A DNA stretch of 64,000 nucleotides. Origin: JANXLS01 sp038227045 (GTDB lineage Bacteria; Planctomycetota; SZUA-567; H5-PLA8). Below the pieces are notes generated by a model, which had not been told where the DNA came from, did no database searches, and was given only the letters and a program-made list of their open reading frames with translations. Positions 33,731 through 44,000 of this stretch are shown in pieces. The DNA is taken from positions 31,746-95,745 of the forward strand of contig JBBRQD010000008.1 of NCBI GenBank assembly GCA_038227045.1, written 5' to 3'. Within the stretch, counting starts at the first letter, position 1; each line of letters begins with the position of its first letter. Both the position numbers and the translations under genes were made by a program.

Positions 33731-34554
33731 TGAAGGACTCGCGTGCAGCACCCCCCGGCACCGGCCGACTGCGCTTCGAACGCGTCGCAGATTCCACAGC
33801 GGTTGTGGAATCGTTCGCGTCAAGCCCGTTGAAATTCGTCAACCCCCGCAACCACGGTTCGGCAGCCTGGGTCGTCAGCGGCACCTATGGCGGCGGCTTG
33901 CTGGGTGGCGATGCCATCGATCTGAAAATCGACGCGGGCATGCACACGCAGGCGGTGCTCATGACGCAGGCCTCGACGAAAGTTTACCGCTCCGAAATTC
34001 CAGCCAGTCAATCCATCGAATGCACCATCGGAGAAGGCGCGCTGTTCGTTTCCGCACCGGATCGAGTGGCGTGTTTCGCCGGATCGGCGCTACGCCAGTC
34101 GCAGCGCTACACGCTCGCCGCTGGCGCAAATCTCATCGTCGTCGACTGGATTTCCGCGGGGCGACTGGAGTCCGGCGAACGCTGGCAATTCGATCGCTAT
34201 TGCAATCGTATCGAGATTTGGCAGAATGAACGCTTGCGCTTTTTGGATTCGCTCACGCTGGACTCCGCGCACGGATCGCTGGCCGAACGCATGCGGCGAT
34301 TCAACACGCTGGCGACGGTTGTGATCGTTGGGCCAATGCTGGCAAAAGGAATCGCGGACATGTCGGCTTTCGTGTCCGAAGAAAGCCTCGCGCGCCAAGC
34401 CGAAACGCGCATCGCCGCAAGCCCGCTGGGCGACGATGGAATCGTGTTGCGATTGGCCGGCGCCGATGTCGAAGCCCTCGGCACGCGGCTGCGCAGTACG
34501 TTGAAATTCGTCTGCGATCTAATCGGAGACGATCCGTGGGCGCGGCGCTGGTGA
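33730..34554 (+). CDS. ureD: Urease accessory protein UreD
   Basis: 274 residues. UreD-family motifs include GRLRFERVADSTAVVESFAS, PLKFVNPRNHGSAAWVVSGT, YGGGLLGGDAIDLKIDAG and MTQASTKVYRSE. UreD (UreH) is the scaffold on which UreF and UreG assemble to deliver nickel to apo-urease. ureE, ureF and ureG are not found nearby. The ATG overlaps the stop of the DUF5615 gene, and ureAB follows after 30 bp. Confidence 0.95.
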   Translation: MKDSRAAPPGTGRLRFERVADSTAVVESFASSPLKFVNPRNHGSAAWVVSGTYGGGLLGGDAIDLKIDAGMHTQAVLMTQASTKVYRSEIPASQSIECTIGEGALFVSAPDRVACFAGSALRQSQRYTLAAGANLIVVDWISAGRLESGERWQFDRYCNRIEIWQNERLRFLDSLTLDSAHGSLAERMRRFNTLATVVIVGPMLAKGIADMSAFVSEESLARQAETRIAASPLGDDGIVLRLAGADVEALGTRLRSTLKFVCDLIGDDPWARRW

Positions 34555-34584
34555 ACGGCTGGATTAAAAAAGGAGCAACCGACA

Positions 34585-35361
34585 ATGCATTTAGCCCCTC
34601 GCGAAATCGACAAAGTCCTCCTTCACAACGTCGGCGTGATCGCCCAGAAGCGTCTCGCGCGCGGCTTGCGGTTGAATTATCCGGAAGCCGTCGCGCTGAT
34701 CTCCACGCAGCTTCTCGAATTCATCCGCGACGGCCACACCGTCGCCAACCTGATGGATCTCGGACGAAAATTCCTCGGGCGCGCCGATGTGATGGACGGC
34801 GTGCCGGAGATGGTTCATGAAGTCCAGATCGAAGGCACGTTTCCCGACGGCACGAAACTCGTCACCGTCCATCACCCCATCGCCGCCGAATTCGGCGACC
34901 TGGAACTCGCCCTGTATGGCAGCTTTCTTCCCGTGCCGGACCGTTCCAAATTCGACGCGCACGGCGTCACCTGGTCGCCGCTCAGTGAAGCGCCGGGCGC
35001 CGTGGCCACCCTCAACGGTTCCCTGGAATTGAACGCGGGACGTGAAACGCTGACGCTCAAAGTCGCCAACAAAGGCGACCGTCCGATTCAGGTCGGCAGC
35101 CACTATCATTTCGTCGAAACCAACCGGGCGCTGTTCTTCGATCGTGTTAAAGCTTACGGCATGCGTCTCGACATTCCCGCAGGCACGGCGGTGCGCTTCG
35201 AACCCGGCGAAATGAAAACGGTGCAGTTCGTCGCCATCGCGGGAAACAAGGTCATTCGCGGCGGAAATTATCTGGCCAACGGCCCGGTCAACGACGCCGG
35301 CCGCGCGCAAGTCGCGGCAATTTCGGTGCAGCACAATTTCGGGCATCAGGAACAAAACTAA
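34585..35361 (+). CDS. ureAB: Urease, fused gamma-beta subunit (UreAB)
   Basis: 258 residues with GGAG before the ATG. Residues 1-100 are the gamma subunit (MHLAPREIDKVLLHNVGVIA, PEAVALISTQLLEFIRDG, DGTKLVTVHHPIA). The remainder is the beta subunit, with LNAGRETLTLKVANKGDRPI, QVGSHYHFVETNRALFFDR, AYGMRLDIPAGTAVRFEPGE. Most bacteria encode the two separately; this fusion resembles Helicobacter UreA. It assembles with UreC into the nickel urease. It is separated from ureC by a palindromic repeat. Confidence 0.96.
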   Translation: MHLAPREIDKVLLHNVGVIAQKRLARGLRLNYPEAVALISTQLLEFIRDGHTVANLMDLGRKFLGRADVMDGVPEMVHEVQIEGTFPDGTKLVTVHHPIAAEFGDLELALYGSFLPVPDRSKFDAHGVTWSPLSEAPGAVATLNGSLELNAGRETLTLKVANKGDRPIQVGSHYHFVETNRALFFDRVKAYGMRLDIPAGTAVRFEPGEMKTVQFVAIAGNKVIRGGNYLANGPVNDAGRAQVAAISVQHNFGHQEQN

Positions 35362-35365
35362 CAGT

Positions 35366-35460
35366 GGTTTCAGGTTTCAAGGTCCAGGTTCCAGGTTGCC
35401 GAATTGAAGCCTAACCGTTCGTTCTGAAACACATAAACCTGAAACCTGGTATCTGAAATC
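35366..35460. repeat. Palindromic repeat between ureAB and ureC
   Basis: The left arm (GGTTTCAGGTTTCAAGGTCC at 35366 on) pairs imperfectly with the right arm ending in AAACCTGAAACCTGGTATCT and TGAAATC. It occupies most of the 117 bp between the two urease structural genes. No T-run; repeat element rather than a normal terminator. Confidence 0.7.
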
Positions 35461-35478
35461 GCTTATAAAGGACTCCCA

Positions 35479-37194
35479 ATGAGCCACCAAATGAAACGCA
35501 GCCACTACGCGGACATCTTCGGCCCCACAACGGGCGACCGCGTGCGCCTCGGCGACACCGACTTGATTGCCGAGGTCGAGCGCGACTGCACCGTCTACGG
35601 CGACGAGTGTAAATTCGGTGGCGGAAAAGTGCTGCGCGAAGGCATGGGCCAGGCTGCGGGTATCGGCGACAAAGAGGCGCTCGATTGCGTTATCACCAAT
35701 GCGCTGATCATCGACTGGACGGGTATCTACAAAGCCGACATCGGCATAAAAAACGGCCGCATCGCCGGCATCGGCAAAGCCGGGAATCCCGACGTGATGG
35801 CCGGCGTCACGCCCGGCATGATCTTCGGCGTGACCACCGAAGCCATCGCGGGCGAGGGCATGATCGTCACCGCCGCCGGCATCGACTCGCACATCCACTA
35901 TATTTGCCCGCAACAAGTCTTCGAAGCGCTCGCCAGCGGCGTGACCACGTTCATCGGCGGCGGAACCGGCCCCGCGACAGGAACCTGCGCGACCACCTGC
36001 ACGCCCGGTTCGCGCCACCTCGAATTGATGCTGCAAGCGACTGACGGCCTGCCGATGAATTTCGGCTTCACGGGCAAGGGAAACACCGCACTGGCAGAAG
36101 GTCTCTTCGACCAAATCGCCGCCGGCGCGATTGGCTTGAAGCTGCATGAAGATTGGGGCACCTCGCCCGCGTCCATCGACTGTTGCCTGACAGTCGCCGA
36201 AAAGCTCGACGTCCAAGTCACGATTCACACCGACACGCTCAACGAATCCGGTTACGTTGCCGATTCCATCGCGGCGTTCAAGGGCCGCACGATTCACACC
36301 TATCACACCGAAGGCGCTGGCGGCGGACACGCGCCTGACATCATCCGCGTGTGCGGCGAACCGAACGTGCTGCCCAGTTCCACGAACCCCACGCGTCCGT
36401 TCACGATCAACACGCTCGACGAGCATCTCGACATGCTGATGGTCTGCCATCATCTCGATCCCAACATTCCCGAAGACGTGGCCTTCGCCGAAAGCCGCAT
36501 TCGCGGCGAGACCATCGCGGCCGAAGATATCCTGCACGACCTCGGCGCGATCAGCATGATTTCCAGTGACAGCCAGGCGATGGGCCGCGTCGGCGAAGTG
36601 ATCACGCGCACGTGGCAGACGGCGCACAAAATGCGGCAGCAGCGCGGCGCGCTGCCCGGCGAAAAGAACGGCTGCGACAACCTGCGCATCAAACGCTACA
36701 TCGCCAAATACACGATCAATCCGGCCATCGCGCATGGCGCCGGTCACGAGATCGGCTCCATCGAAGTCGGCAAACTCGCCGATCTGGTGCTCTGGCGTCC
36801 CGCGTTTTTTGGCAGCAAGCCCGAGATGGTTTTGAAGGGCGGCTTCATCGCGTGGGCACAGATGGGCGACGCCAACGCGTCGATCCCGACGCCGCAGCCA
36901 TACATCATGCGCCCGATGTTTGGCGCGTTCGGAAAGGCAGCCGGCGCAACCAGTCTCGCGTTTGTCTCCGCGCTCTCCATCGAAACGGGCACGGTGCAAA
37001 AATATGCATTGACGAAAACGCTCTCTCCAGTGAAAGGCTGCCGCGGCTTAGGCAAGCGCGACATGAAGCTCAACGACACCCTGCCAAAAATCACGGTCGA
37101 TCCGGAAACATACGCGGTCGTCGCCGATGGTGAGCATTTGAAATGTGAGCCAGCTAAAGTACTGCCCCTCGCTCAGCGATATTGTATTTTCTAA
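35479..37194 (+). CDS. ureC: Urease alpha subunit
   Basis: 571 residues, the normal length, with AAGGAC before the ATG. Active-site features are in place: DSHIHYICPQQVFEAL (nickel His pair), the carbamylated Lys in GLKLHEDWG, HTDTLNESGY, HTEGAGGGHAPDIIRVCGEP, and the flap with MVCHHLDPNIPEDVAFAESR. It hydrolyses urea to ammonia and carbamate with a dinickel centre. It closes the transporter-urease block. No ureEFG follows. Confidence 0.98.
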   Translation: MSHQMKRSHYADIFGPTTGDRVRLGDTDLIAEVERDCTVYGDECKFGGGKVLREGMGQAAGIGDKEALDCVITNALIIDWTGIYKADIGIKNGRIAGIGKAGNPDVMAGVTPGMIFGVTTEAIAGEGMIVTAAGIDSHIHYICPQQVFEALASGVTTFIGGGTGPATGTCATTCTPGSRHLELMLQATDGLPMNFGFTGKGNTALAEGLFDQIAAGAIGLKLHEDWGTSPASIDCCLTVAEKLDVQVTIHTDTLNESGYVADSIAAFKGRTIHTYHTEGAGGGHAPDIIRVCGEPNVLPSSTNPTRPFTINTLDEHLDMLMVCHHLDPNIPEDVAFAESRIRGETIAAEDILHDLGAISMISSDSQAMGRVGEVITRTWQTAHKMRQQRGALPGEKNGCDNLRIKRYIAKYTINPAIAHGAGHEIGSIEVGKLADLVLWRPAFFGSKPEMVLKGGFIAWAQMGDANASIPTPQPYIMRPMFGAFGKAAGATSLAFVSALSIETGTVQKYALTKTLSPVKGCRGLGKRDMKLNDTLPKITVDPETYAVVADGEHLKCEPAKVLPLAQRYCIF

Positions 37195-37237
37195 TCCGCG
37201 TCGCGAATGACAAGCGATTGAGCGCTTTTAAAGTGAT

Positions 37238-37266
37238 TTGACATTCGCATGGCTCGGCGCTATTCG
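37238..37266 (+). promoter_or_regulatory. Candidate promoter of the metal-efflux operon
   Basis: TTGACA at 37238 followed after 17 bp by TATTCG; the -10 hexamer is weak, but the -35 is perfect and the spacing ideal. It lies 52 bp before the leader gene at 37318. Confidence 0.35.
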
Positions 37267-37317
37267 TTTGCCATTCATTGCGTTAAAGTTCAACGCGATT
37301 TTTAAAAAGGAAATTCT

Positions 37318-37674
37318 TTGACGCGTCTGGTTGTCAGCAGCGTTTTAACGTTGGCCGTATTGATCGGGCAGGGGGCTTCGAACCTCAATCTTTGCCTAGC
37401 CTGCGCGCACGTCTGCTTTGAAGTCAATGGTTGCCACGATGACCATGACGAGCACGAAGATCACGACGCCGTGTTCGCCGATTTCCAGTGTGTGCATTGC
37501 ACGCGCACCGAAATCGCGCCCGTGCAATGCGATGCTCCGCAACTCGATTTGGAAGCACCCGCGCCCGTCATGCCTCTTGCATTTTCCGCGCTCGATTTCG
37601 ATTCCGTTCCACTGGCCACTGAATCCCCACCCCGCCCGCTCGCGCCGCGCGGCGCGTTTCTCCTGCTCTGTTGA
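37318..37674 (+). CDS. Small secreted His/Asp/Cys-rich protein at the head of the efflux operon
   Basis: 118 residues from a TTG preceded by AAAGGA. The hydrophobic N-terminus (MTRLVVSSVLTLAVLIGQGA) is followed by Cys-containing LNLCLACAHVCFEVNG, an acidic His patch (HDDHDEHEDHDAVFA) and CVHCTRTEIAPVQC. The many His, Asp and paired Cys suggest metal binding outside the cytoplasm. Comparable small leader proteins often precede czcCBA-type operons. No known family recognised; role inferred only from composition and context. Confidence 0.6.
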   Translation: MTRLVVSSVLTLAVLIGQGASNLNLCLACAHVCFEVNGCHDDHDEHEDHDAVFADFQCVHCTRTEIAPVQCDAPQLDLEAPAPVMPLAFSALDFDSVPLATESPPRPLAPRGAFLLLC

Positions 37675-37751
37675 ATCCAAGTTGTGACCGGCCTTTGTCG
37701 CGTTGAATCCGCTCAACGCACGGCTTGCTTTTGTCGCAACTTGGAGGACAC

Positions 37752-39170
37752 ATGTCATCAATTCTAAAATTCTGCCTGCTCGCCGGCGTCCTGTTGCTTT
37801 CGACGGGATGCGAAAAATACATGCAGCGCCCGCTGCAGAGCGAACAAATTGTCCTGAGCGTCGAACGTTCACGGCGTCTGCCCGACGCGGCGAATCCTTC
37901 TGACCTGCCGGCCGACGTTAACACGTTCGACGCGCTGCCCAAAGTCGCGCCGGTGGACTTCACGCTCCCGCGTGCCGTTGAGCTGATGAAGACGCACAGT
38001 CCGGCGTTGAAGGAAGCGCGCGCGGAATACGATACGGCACAGGCGCTGGCTCAAGTCAAAACGCCTTTGCCCAATCCAGTGTTCGAAGCCGGCCCGCAAT
38101 ACGGGTTCGGCCCGGATGTCAAGAACGTCTATCACCTCGCGCCGTTCGGGTCGTTGAGTTTCGCGATTCCCACCGGACAGCGGCTCAAGCGGCAGGATGA
38201 ACTGAACTGCGCGCTAGCCGGAATGTCGTGGGTCGAGATTCAAGCCAAACACCGCGAGCTGTATCTTGAATTGCGCAAAAATTACACGCGGCTTGTGCTG
38301 GGATTCCAGCGAGTCGAGAAGCGCAAGCAGCTTGCGGAGTCCGCTGGAAAATCGACGGAGCTGTCGAAGAAGCTGATTGAAGCAGGCTTCGCCACCGCGC
38401 TTGACGCCGGCTTGATCGAACTCGAGCAGACGAAGCTGCAAACAGAAACGTTTACGGCCGAAATGGAATTGTCCAACGTTCGCGGCGATTTGTCGCAAAC
38501 CATCGGCGTGCATGCGGAGCACTTCGAAAAGCTTCCGACCGCGGCATTGCCGGTCCTTCCCGCCGCGCTGCCGGCCCTCGCCGATTTGCAAAAAATGCTC
38601 ACCGACAACCATCCCGAATTGGCGCGACTGCGCGCAAAATACGAAATCGCGGAGCGCGAACTGCATCTGGAAATCGCCAAACAATATCCCGATTTCAAAA
38701 TCGGCTCCGCCTACGACCACGAACGCGGAGAACGCAAGACGACAATCGGCCTGAAACTGGGCATCGATCTGCCGGTCTTCGATCGCAACCAGCAGGCCAT
38801 CGCGAGCGCCAAACAGAAGCGCGAGGAAATCCGTTCAAGATACGAGGCTGCGGCCAATCGCGCGCTCGCCGCGCTCGACCGCGCGTACGCGAACGGCAGG
38901 CTGGCGTCCGAGAAGTTGAAGCTGCTCAATACCGTGGTTCTCCCGCGCGCAAATACGAATCTGGATCTGGCGCGCAAAGCACTGGAGATCGGACAGTCCG
39001 ATTCGCTCAAATTCCTCGAGACCGAGCGCAGCCAGCGCGGAATCGTCCTCGATGTGCTCGACACCGAACTGGCTCTGCGCACCGCGTGGACCGAACTCGA
39101 ACAAGCCGTCGGTTATCCGTTGACATCGTTCCCCAATGAAATCGTCTCTGAGATTCCAGCGCTAAAATAG
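37752..39170 (+). CDS. TolC-family outer-membrane lipoprotein (CzcC/CusC-like)
   Basis: 472 residues from the ATG at 37752, with GGAGGA 5 nt upstream; the frame's upstream ATG would spoil the lipobox (LLLSTGC). Two long coiled-coil halves show the OEP repeat: PRAVELMKTHSPALKEARAE and ADLQKMLTDNHPELARLRAK each begin a repeat, followed by long Ala/Glu/Arg-rich helices. Forms the outer-membrane channel of the tripartite metal pump with the next two genes. Confidence 0.9.
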   Translation: MSSILKFCLLAGVLLLSTGCEKYMQRPLQSEQIVLSVERSRRLPDAANPSDLPADVNTFDALPKVAPVDFTLPRAVELMKTHSPALKEARAEYDTAQALAQVKTPLPNPVFEAGPQYGFGPDVKNVYHLAPFGSLSFAIPTGQRLKRQDELNCALAGMSWVEIQAKHRELYLELRKNYTRLVLGFQRVEKRKQLAESAGKSTELSKKLIEAGFATALDAGLIELEQTKLQTETFTAEMELSNVRGDLSQTIGVHAEHFEKLPTAALPVLPAALPALADLQKMLTDNHPELARLRAKYEIAERELHLEIAKQYPDFKIGSAYDHERGERKTTIGLKLGIDLPVFDRNQQAIASAKQKREEIRSRYEAAANRALAALDRAYANGRLASEKLKLLNTVVLPRANTNLDLARKALEIGQSDSLKFLETERSQRGIVLDVLDTELALRTAWTELEQAVGYPLTSFPNEIVSEIPALK

Positions 39171-39244
39171 CGTGGTCATTATGGTGCGCTTTTTAGATCG
39201 AAACGAACGCGCCTGAAAGCCGTCCAATTCAACAAGGAATGCAA

Positions 39245-40927
39245 ATGAAAAATATTACGCTGATCGTTTTTAGCATCGTATTCACACTGATCGGGCTGGC
39301 CGGCGGATACCTTGCCACCGCACCGAAAGTGAGTAGTGCGCCAGCGGAGGCAGGGGCGGAACACGGCGCCGAAAAAGCCAACCCCGGCCTCTCAGCGCAA
39401 GCCCTGAGCAATCTGGGCGTGACGCTCGCCCCCGCGGAGACAAAAACGTTCGTGCGGCACCGCGACATTCCCGCGTCCGTCGTCGAAGTTCCCACCACTG
39501 TAAAAATGGTGCTGGCCCCAGTGGGCGGGCGCATTTTAAAACTCAATGCCGCGCCGGGTTCAGTCGTGGCTGGCGGGACGGTCCTGTACCAGATTCTGCG
39601 CGACCCGCTGCCGCGCCCGGCCTATACGCTTACTGAAGAGATCTTGAAATTCACCAATGAAGACTTGCACCGCACGGCATCCGAGCTGCGAAAGGCCGCC
39701 GGCAATGTCGCGTTGGTGAAGATCGAAATGGACCGGCTCACGCAGTTGGCGGACAACGGCGCAAAAGAAGGCACGGTGCTGATTCCCAAAAAGAATTTGA
39801 TCGATGTGCGCTACGAGTTGGGGCGCGCTGAGAACGATTTGAACAACGCGCGATTGGAACTGCGCCAGCACGGCTACACGCCGGAGCAGATTCAAGCGGT
39901 CGAGGCCGGAACGCCGCTGGTCGCGGCAGGACAGTTGGCCTGGAAGCAGGCGTTCGAGCGGCACGGATTGTGGAATGCGCACGCGGAAGCGTTGCGCCTG
40001 GCGCTTTCGGAACAGGCGCGCAATCTGCCGTGGAATGTCGCTGCGATCGGCGAATTGGCCGCGTCGGGATTGATCGACGACGCGCTGGTGTCGTGGGTGA
40101 AAGACACGCCCGCCATTGCGCCGCATTTTCAAAATGTGTGCGCCTTGATCCAGCAGGGGCACAGCCTGGACGACGTCAAGATTCTCTGCGGCCAGAATAT
40201 GCTCGAATCAATCGTGTCGGTGACCGCGCCGTTGACGGCCGCGGGGGCGCAGGAAGATTGGGACGTGCGCGAGATTGTGGCGCACGCGGGCGAGCGCGTC
40301 GAAGCGGGCGCGCACTTGATCGTGCTCGACAATCCGCGCCTGATGTATTTGAAAGCCATTCCCTCCGGCTCGGATGCGGCGGCGATTTCGAACGCGCATG
40401 AAAAAGACTCCGCGCTCGAAGCCGTGCCACTGATCGACGGCAGCGGACCCGCATTGAAGAATTTAAAAATCGCGCGACTTGAAGGAGACGAATCCGCGAG
40501 CGGCGCGACGGCATTGATTCCCGTGCGCAACGAACCGGTGCGGGCGCGCGAAGAGGGCGCGCTGGGCACGGTCCGCAGTTGGCGGCTGCGCAAGGGAATC
40601 AAATACATGCTGCGTATTCCCATTCAGGAATTCAAGGACGTGTACGTGCTGCCCAACGACGCCGTAACGGACGACGGCCCGGACAAAATTATTTTCATCG
40701 AGGACGGCAAGTCGTTCAAACCGTTGAAAGTCGAAGTGCTTTATTTCGATCACGAATTCGCAGTGATCGCAAATAACAAAAACACCGAACTTTTCCCCGG
40801 CGACTCGGTCGTGCAGCACGGCGCATTCGGACTGTATCTCGCGCTGAAAGCCGGGGCCGGTGGCGGCGAAGAACACGAAGGCGGCGAGGAACATGCCGGG
40901 CATCATCACCACCACCATCATCATTGA
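39245..40927 (+). CDS. Membrane-fusion protein of heavy-metal RND efflux, His-tailed
   Basis: 560 residues from the second of two close ATGs (39245), because AAGGA is then 6 nt upstream. The N-terminal anchor (LIVFSIVFTLIGLAGGYLA) is followed by a beta-barrel/lipoyl half (PVGGRILKLNAAPGSVVAGG), a helical hairpin (residues ~140-230), and a second lipoyl/barrel half (VSVTAPLTAAGAQEDWDVRE). It ends in an acidic/Gly stretch and eight consecutive His. It is longer than most CzcB/CusB (about 400-520), with an extra ~100-residue helical segment around 235-300. The His tail probably binds the exported metal. Confidence 0.85.
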   Translation: MKNITLIVFSIVFTLIGLAGGYLATAPKVSSAPAEAGAEHGAEKANPGLSAQALSNLGVTLAPAETKTFVRHRDIPASVVEVPTTVKMVLAPVGGRILKLNAAPGSVVAGGTVLYQILRDPLPRPAYTLTEEILKFTNEDLHRTASELRKAAGNVALVKIEMDRLTQLADNGAKEGTVLIPKKNLIDVRYELGRAENDLNNARLELRQHGYTPEQIQAVEAGTPLVAAGQLAWKQAFERHGLWNAHAEALRLALSEQARNLPWNVAAIGELAASGLIDDALVSWVKDTPAIAPHFQNVCALIQQGHSLDDVKILCGQNMLESIVSVTAPLTAAGAQEDWDVREIVAHAGERVEAGAHLIVLDNPRLMYLKAIPSGSDAAAISNAHEKDSALEAVPLIDGSGPALKNLKIARLEGDESASGATALIPVRNEPVRAREEGALGTVRSWRLRKGIKYMLRIPIQEFKDVYVLPNDAVTDDGPDKIIFIEDGKSFKPLKVEVLYFDHEFAVIANNKNTELFPGDSVVQHGAFGLYLALKAGAGGGEEHEGGEEHAGHHHHHHHH

Positions 40928-40935
40928 GTTCGGTT

Positions 40936-41042
40936 CCCCCTCTCCCCTTTGGGGGAGAGGGGTTAGGGGTGAGGGGTAAGTTGTGAAATACAGCGTGCGT
41001 TTTAAATTCCACGATACCCCTCCCCACTCCTCTTGAGGGGTA
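40936..41042. repeat. Palindromic repeat of the CCCTCTCCCC type, copy 2
   Basis: CCCCTCTCCCC TTT GGGGGAGAGGGG hairpin followed by TTAGGGGTGAGGGGTAAG, then an inverted partner ATACCCCTCCCC and CTCTTGAGGGGTAA. It lies between the fusion-protein and RND genes of one operon. Confidence 0.7.
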
Positions 41043-41076
41043 AACGAACACCGCACTATTTTAGAAAAGAGTTTTC

Positions 41077-44000
41077 ATGTTAAACAGCATCATCGCATTC
41101 GCCCTGCGCCACCGGCTGCCCGTGCTCGCCTGCGCGCTGCTCGTGTCGGGCTATGGAATTTACACGGCGCTGCGCATGCCGATCGACGTTCTTCCGGACG
41201 TGAATCGGCCCACAGTCACCATCCTGACCGAAGCCGGTTCGCTGACGCCGCAGAACATCGAACGCTTCGTCACCATTCCGCTTGAGCAGACGTTGAACGG
41301 ACTTCCCGGCGTCACGCAAGTGCGCTCGGATTCGGGACTCGGTTTGTCCAAAATCGACGTGCAGTTCGAATGGGGCACCGACCTGTATCGCAACCGCCAG
41401 ATTGTTCAGGAGAAACTGCAGTCCGTGCGCGCGAAATTGCCGGCCGGCGTTGAAATGAACATGGCACCAGTTACCAGCCTGATTGGACAAATTCAATTTG
41501 TCGGCATTCAAAGCAAAAGCGGCGGCACCAATGTCAACGACTTGCGCGCGCTGACCGACCTGAACATTCGTCCGCGGCTGCTTTCGATCCCGGGCGTCGC
41601 GGCGATCACCATCGCCGGCGGCGCGCCGAAGCAGCTTCAAGTGACTCTGGACCCCGTCAAGATGGCCGCGTTCGACGTCACCACGGACGACGTCGCGCAA
41701 GCCATCAAGGCCGCGAACGCGAACGCCAGCGGGGGCGTGCTGAACTTGGGCGCGAAGGGCCCGATGATTGCCGTCAGCGGCGGCGTTGAATCGGCGCGAC
41801 AGATCGCCAGTTCCGCGATCCGCTCCGAGGGCCCGCGGCCGGTGCGCATCGAAGATGTCGCACGCGTCGAATTCGGCACCGCGAGCATCCGCGTCGGCGA
41901 CGCTGGCATCAACGCCAAGCCCGGCGTGATCCTGTATATTCTGAAACAGCCGGGTGTCGACACCGTCAAACTGACCGAGCGCATCAACCGCGAATTGGCG
42001 GACATTCAAAGCACCGCGCCCGAAGACGTGCTGTTGATCAACGATATTTTTCAGCAGGCTGAGTTCATTCATCGCGCGGTCAACAACGTGCTTGAGGCCG
42101 TGCGTGACGGCGCGATTCTGGTCGTGATCGTGCTTTTTCTGTTTCTCTTCAATCTGCGCAGCACGCTGATTACGCTGACCGCGATTCCGCTTTCCGTGGC
42201 CGTCACCGCGATCGTCTTTTCCGCATTCGGCCTGACCATCAACACGATGACGCTCGGCGGCCTGGCCGTCGCCATCGGCGCGCTCGTGGACGACGCCATC
42301 GTCGATGTGGAAAACGTGTTTCGGCGTTTGCGCCATAACGCGATGCAGCCGCATCCGGATCATCCGCGGCTGGTGATCTTTCGCGCGTCGAGCGAAGTGC
42401 GAAACCCCATTTTGATCGGCACGCTGCTGGTCGTCGCCGTGTACCTGCCGCTGTTTTTTCTATCGGGCCTTGAAGGAAAATTATTCACGCCGGTCGGCAT
42501 CGCCTACATCATCAGCACGCTCGCGTCGCTGGTCGTGTCGCTGACCGTCACGCCGGTACTCTGCTATTATTTCGCGAAGACTAAAAAGATCGGCGCGCAC
42601 AGCGACACGATGCTCGTCCGGTTTTTGAAAAAAGTCGCGGGCCGCGTCATCGGGTTCAGCATGGCGTTCCCGATGCAGATTTTCGGCCTGTTGATCGCCC
42701 TCGTTCTGGTCGCTGGATTATTCCTCTACAAGCGCAGCTCCGAATTCCTGCCCGCGTTCAACGAAGGCGTCGCACAGGTCAACATTTCGCTGCCACCCGA
42801 CACGAGCCTGGAGTTCTCGAATAGCTATGGCATGCGGCTCGAAAAAATGCTCACGCAGGTCGAAGGCGTGCGCCACGTCGGCCGGCGAACCGGGCGCGCG
42901 GAAGGCGATCAACATGCCGACGGCGGCGTGGAAGCCACCGAAACCATCGTCACCTTCGATCCCAAAGCCAAGCGCTCCCGCGAGGCAATCCTGGCGGAAA
43001 TCCGCGCGAAACTGGCCGAAGAATTTCCCGGCGTTGCCTCGGAAGTCGAACAGCCTCTGTCGCATCTGCTCAGCCACATGCTCTCCGGAGTCGATGCCCA
43101 AGTCGCCATCAAAATCTATGGGCCGGACCTGGAACTTCTCAACAGGACGTCCACGGAAATCCGTGAAGTGTTGAAACCGATCAAAGGCGTTGTCGATCTG
43201 GCCATGGAGCAGCAAACGGTCATCGATCAAGTCGAAATCGTTCCGGACCGCGAACGATTGGCGCGCGTGGGACTGAAGGTCGGCGACGTAACGGACATCA
43301 TCGATCTGGTCAGCGGCGGTGAGGAATTGTCGCGAATGATTGTCGGACAGACGAGCTTTCCCATCGTCCTGCGCATCGACGAAAAAAGGCGGCGCGATTT
43401 GAACGACTTGAGCCGTCTGCAAATTCGGTCCCCCGACGGCAAGCGCGCCGCGCTCGGCGATGTCGCCGATATTCGAATTTCAAAGACGCCCAACAGCATC
43501 ACCCGCGAAGACGCGTCGCGTCTCATGGTGGTCAAACACAACATTGCCAATCGCGCCTTGAGCGAAGTAGTCGCGGATGTCGAAAAAGCGCTCGAACCCA
43601 TCCGCGCGAAACTGGCGAAACAGAACGGTTACTCCATCCGCGTCAGCGGGCAGTTTGAAGCGCAGGCTGAAGCCACGCGGCTGATTTCCATCTTAAGCTT
43701 CGTCTCGCTGGCGGCGATGTTTCTGATTCTCTACGTTCATTTTGGCTCGTTCAATCTCAGCGCCCAGGTGCTGCTCAGCATTCCGATGGCATTCGTCGGC
43801 GCGGTCGCATGGATCGTGGCATCGAAGCAGGACATGTCGGTGGCCACGCTTGTCGGCCTGATCTCGCTCGGCGGCATTGCGGCGCGAAATTCGATTCTGC
43901 TGATCGATCACTACATTCATCTCATGCGCGAAGAAAAAGAACCTTTCAGCCGCGAGATGATCGTGCGCGCGGGACAGGAGCGCATGGCACCGGTGCTGAT

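Noticed and set aside
35377..36999. 540-codon minus-strand frame opposite ureC
   Set aside because: Antisense shadow of a highly conserved urease gene.
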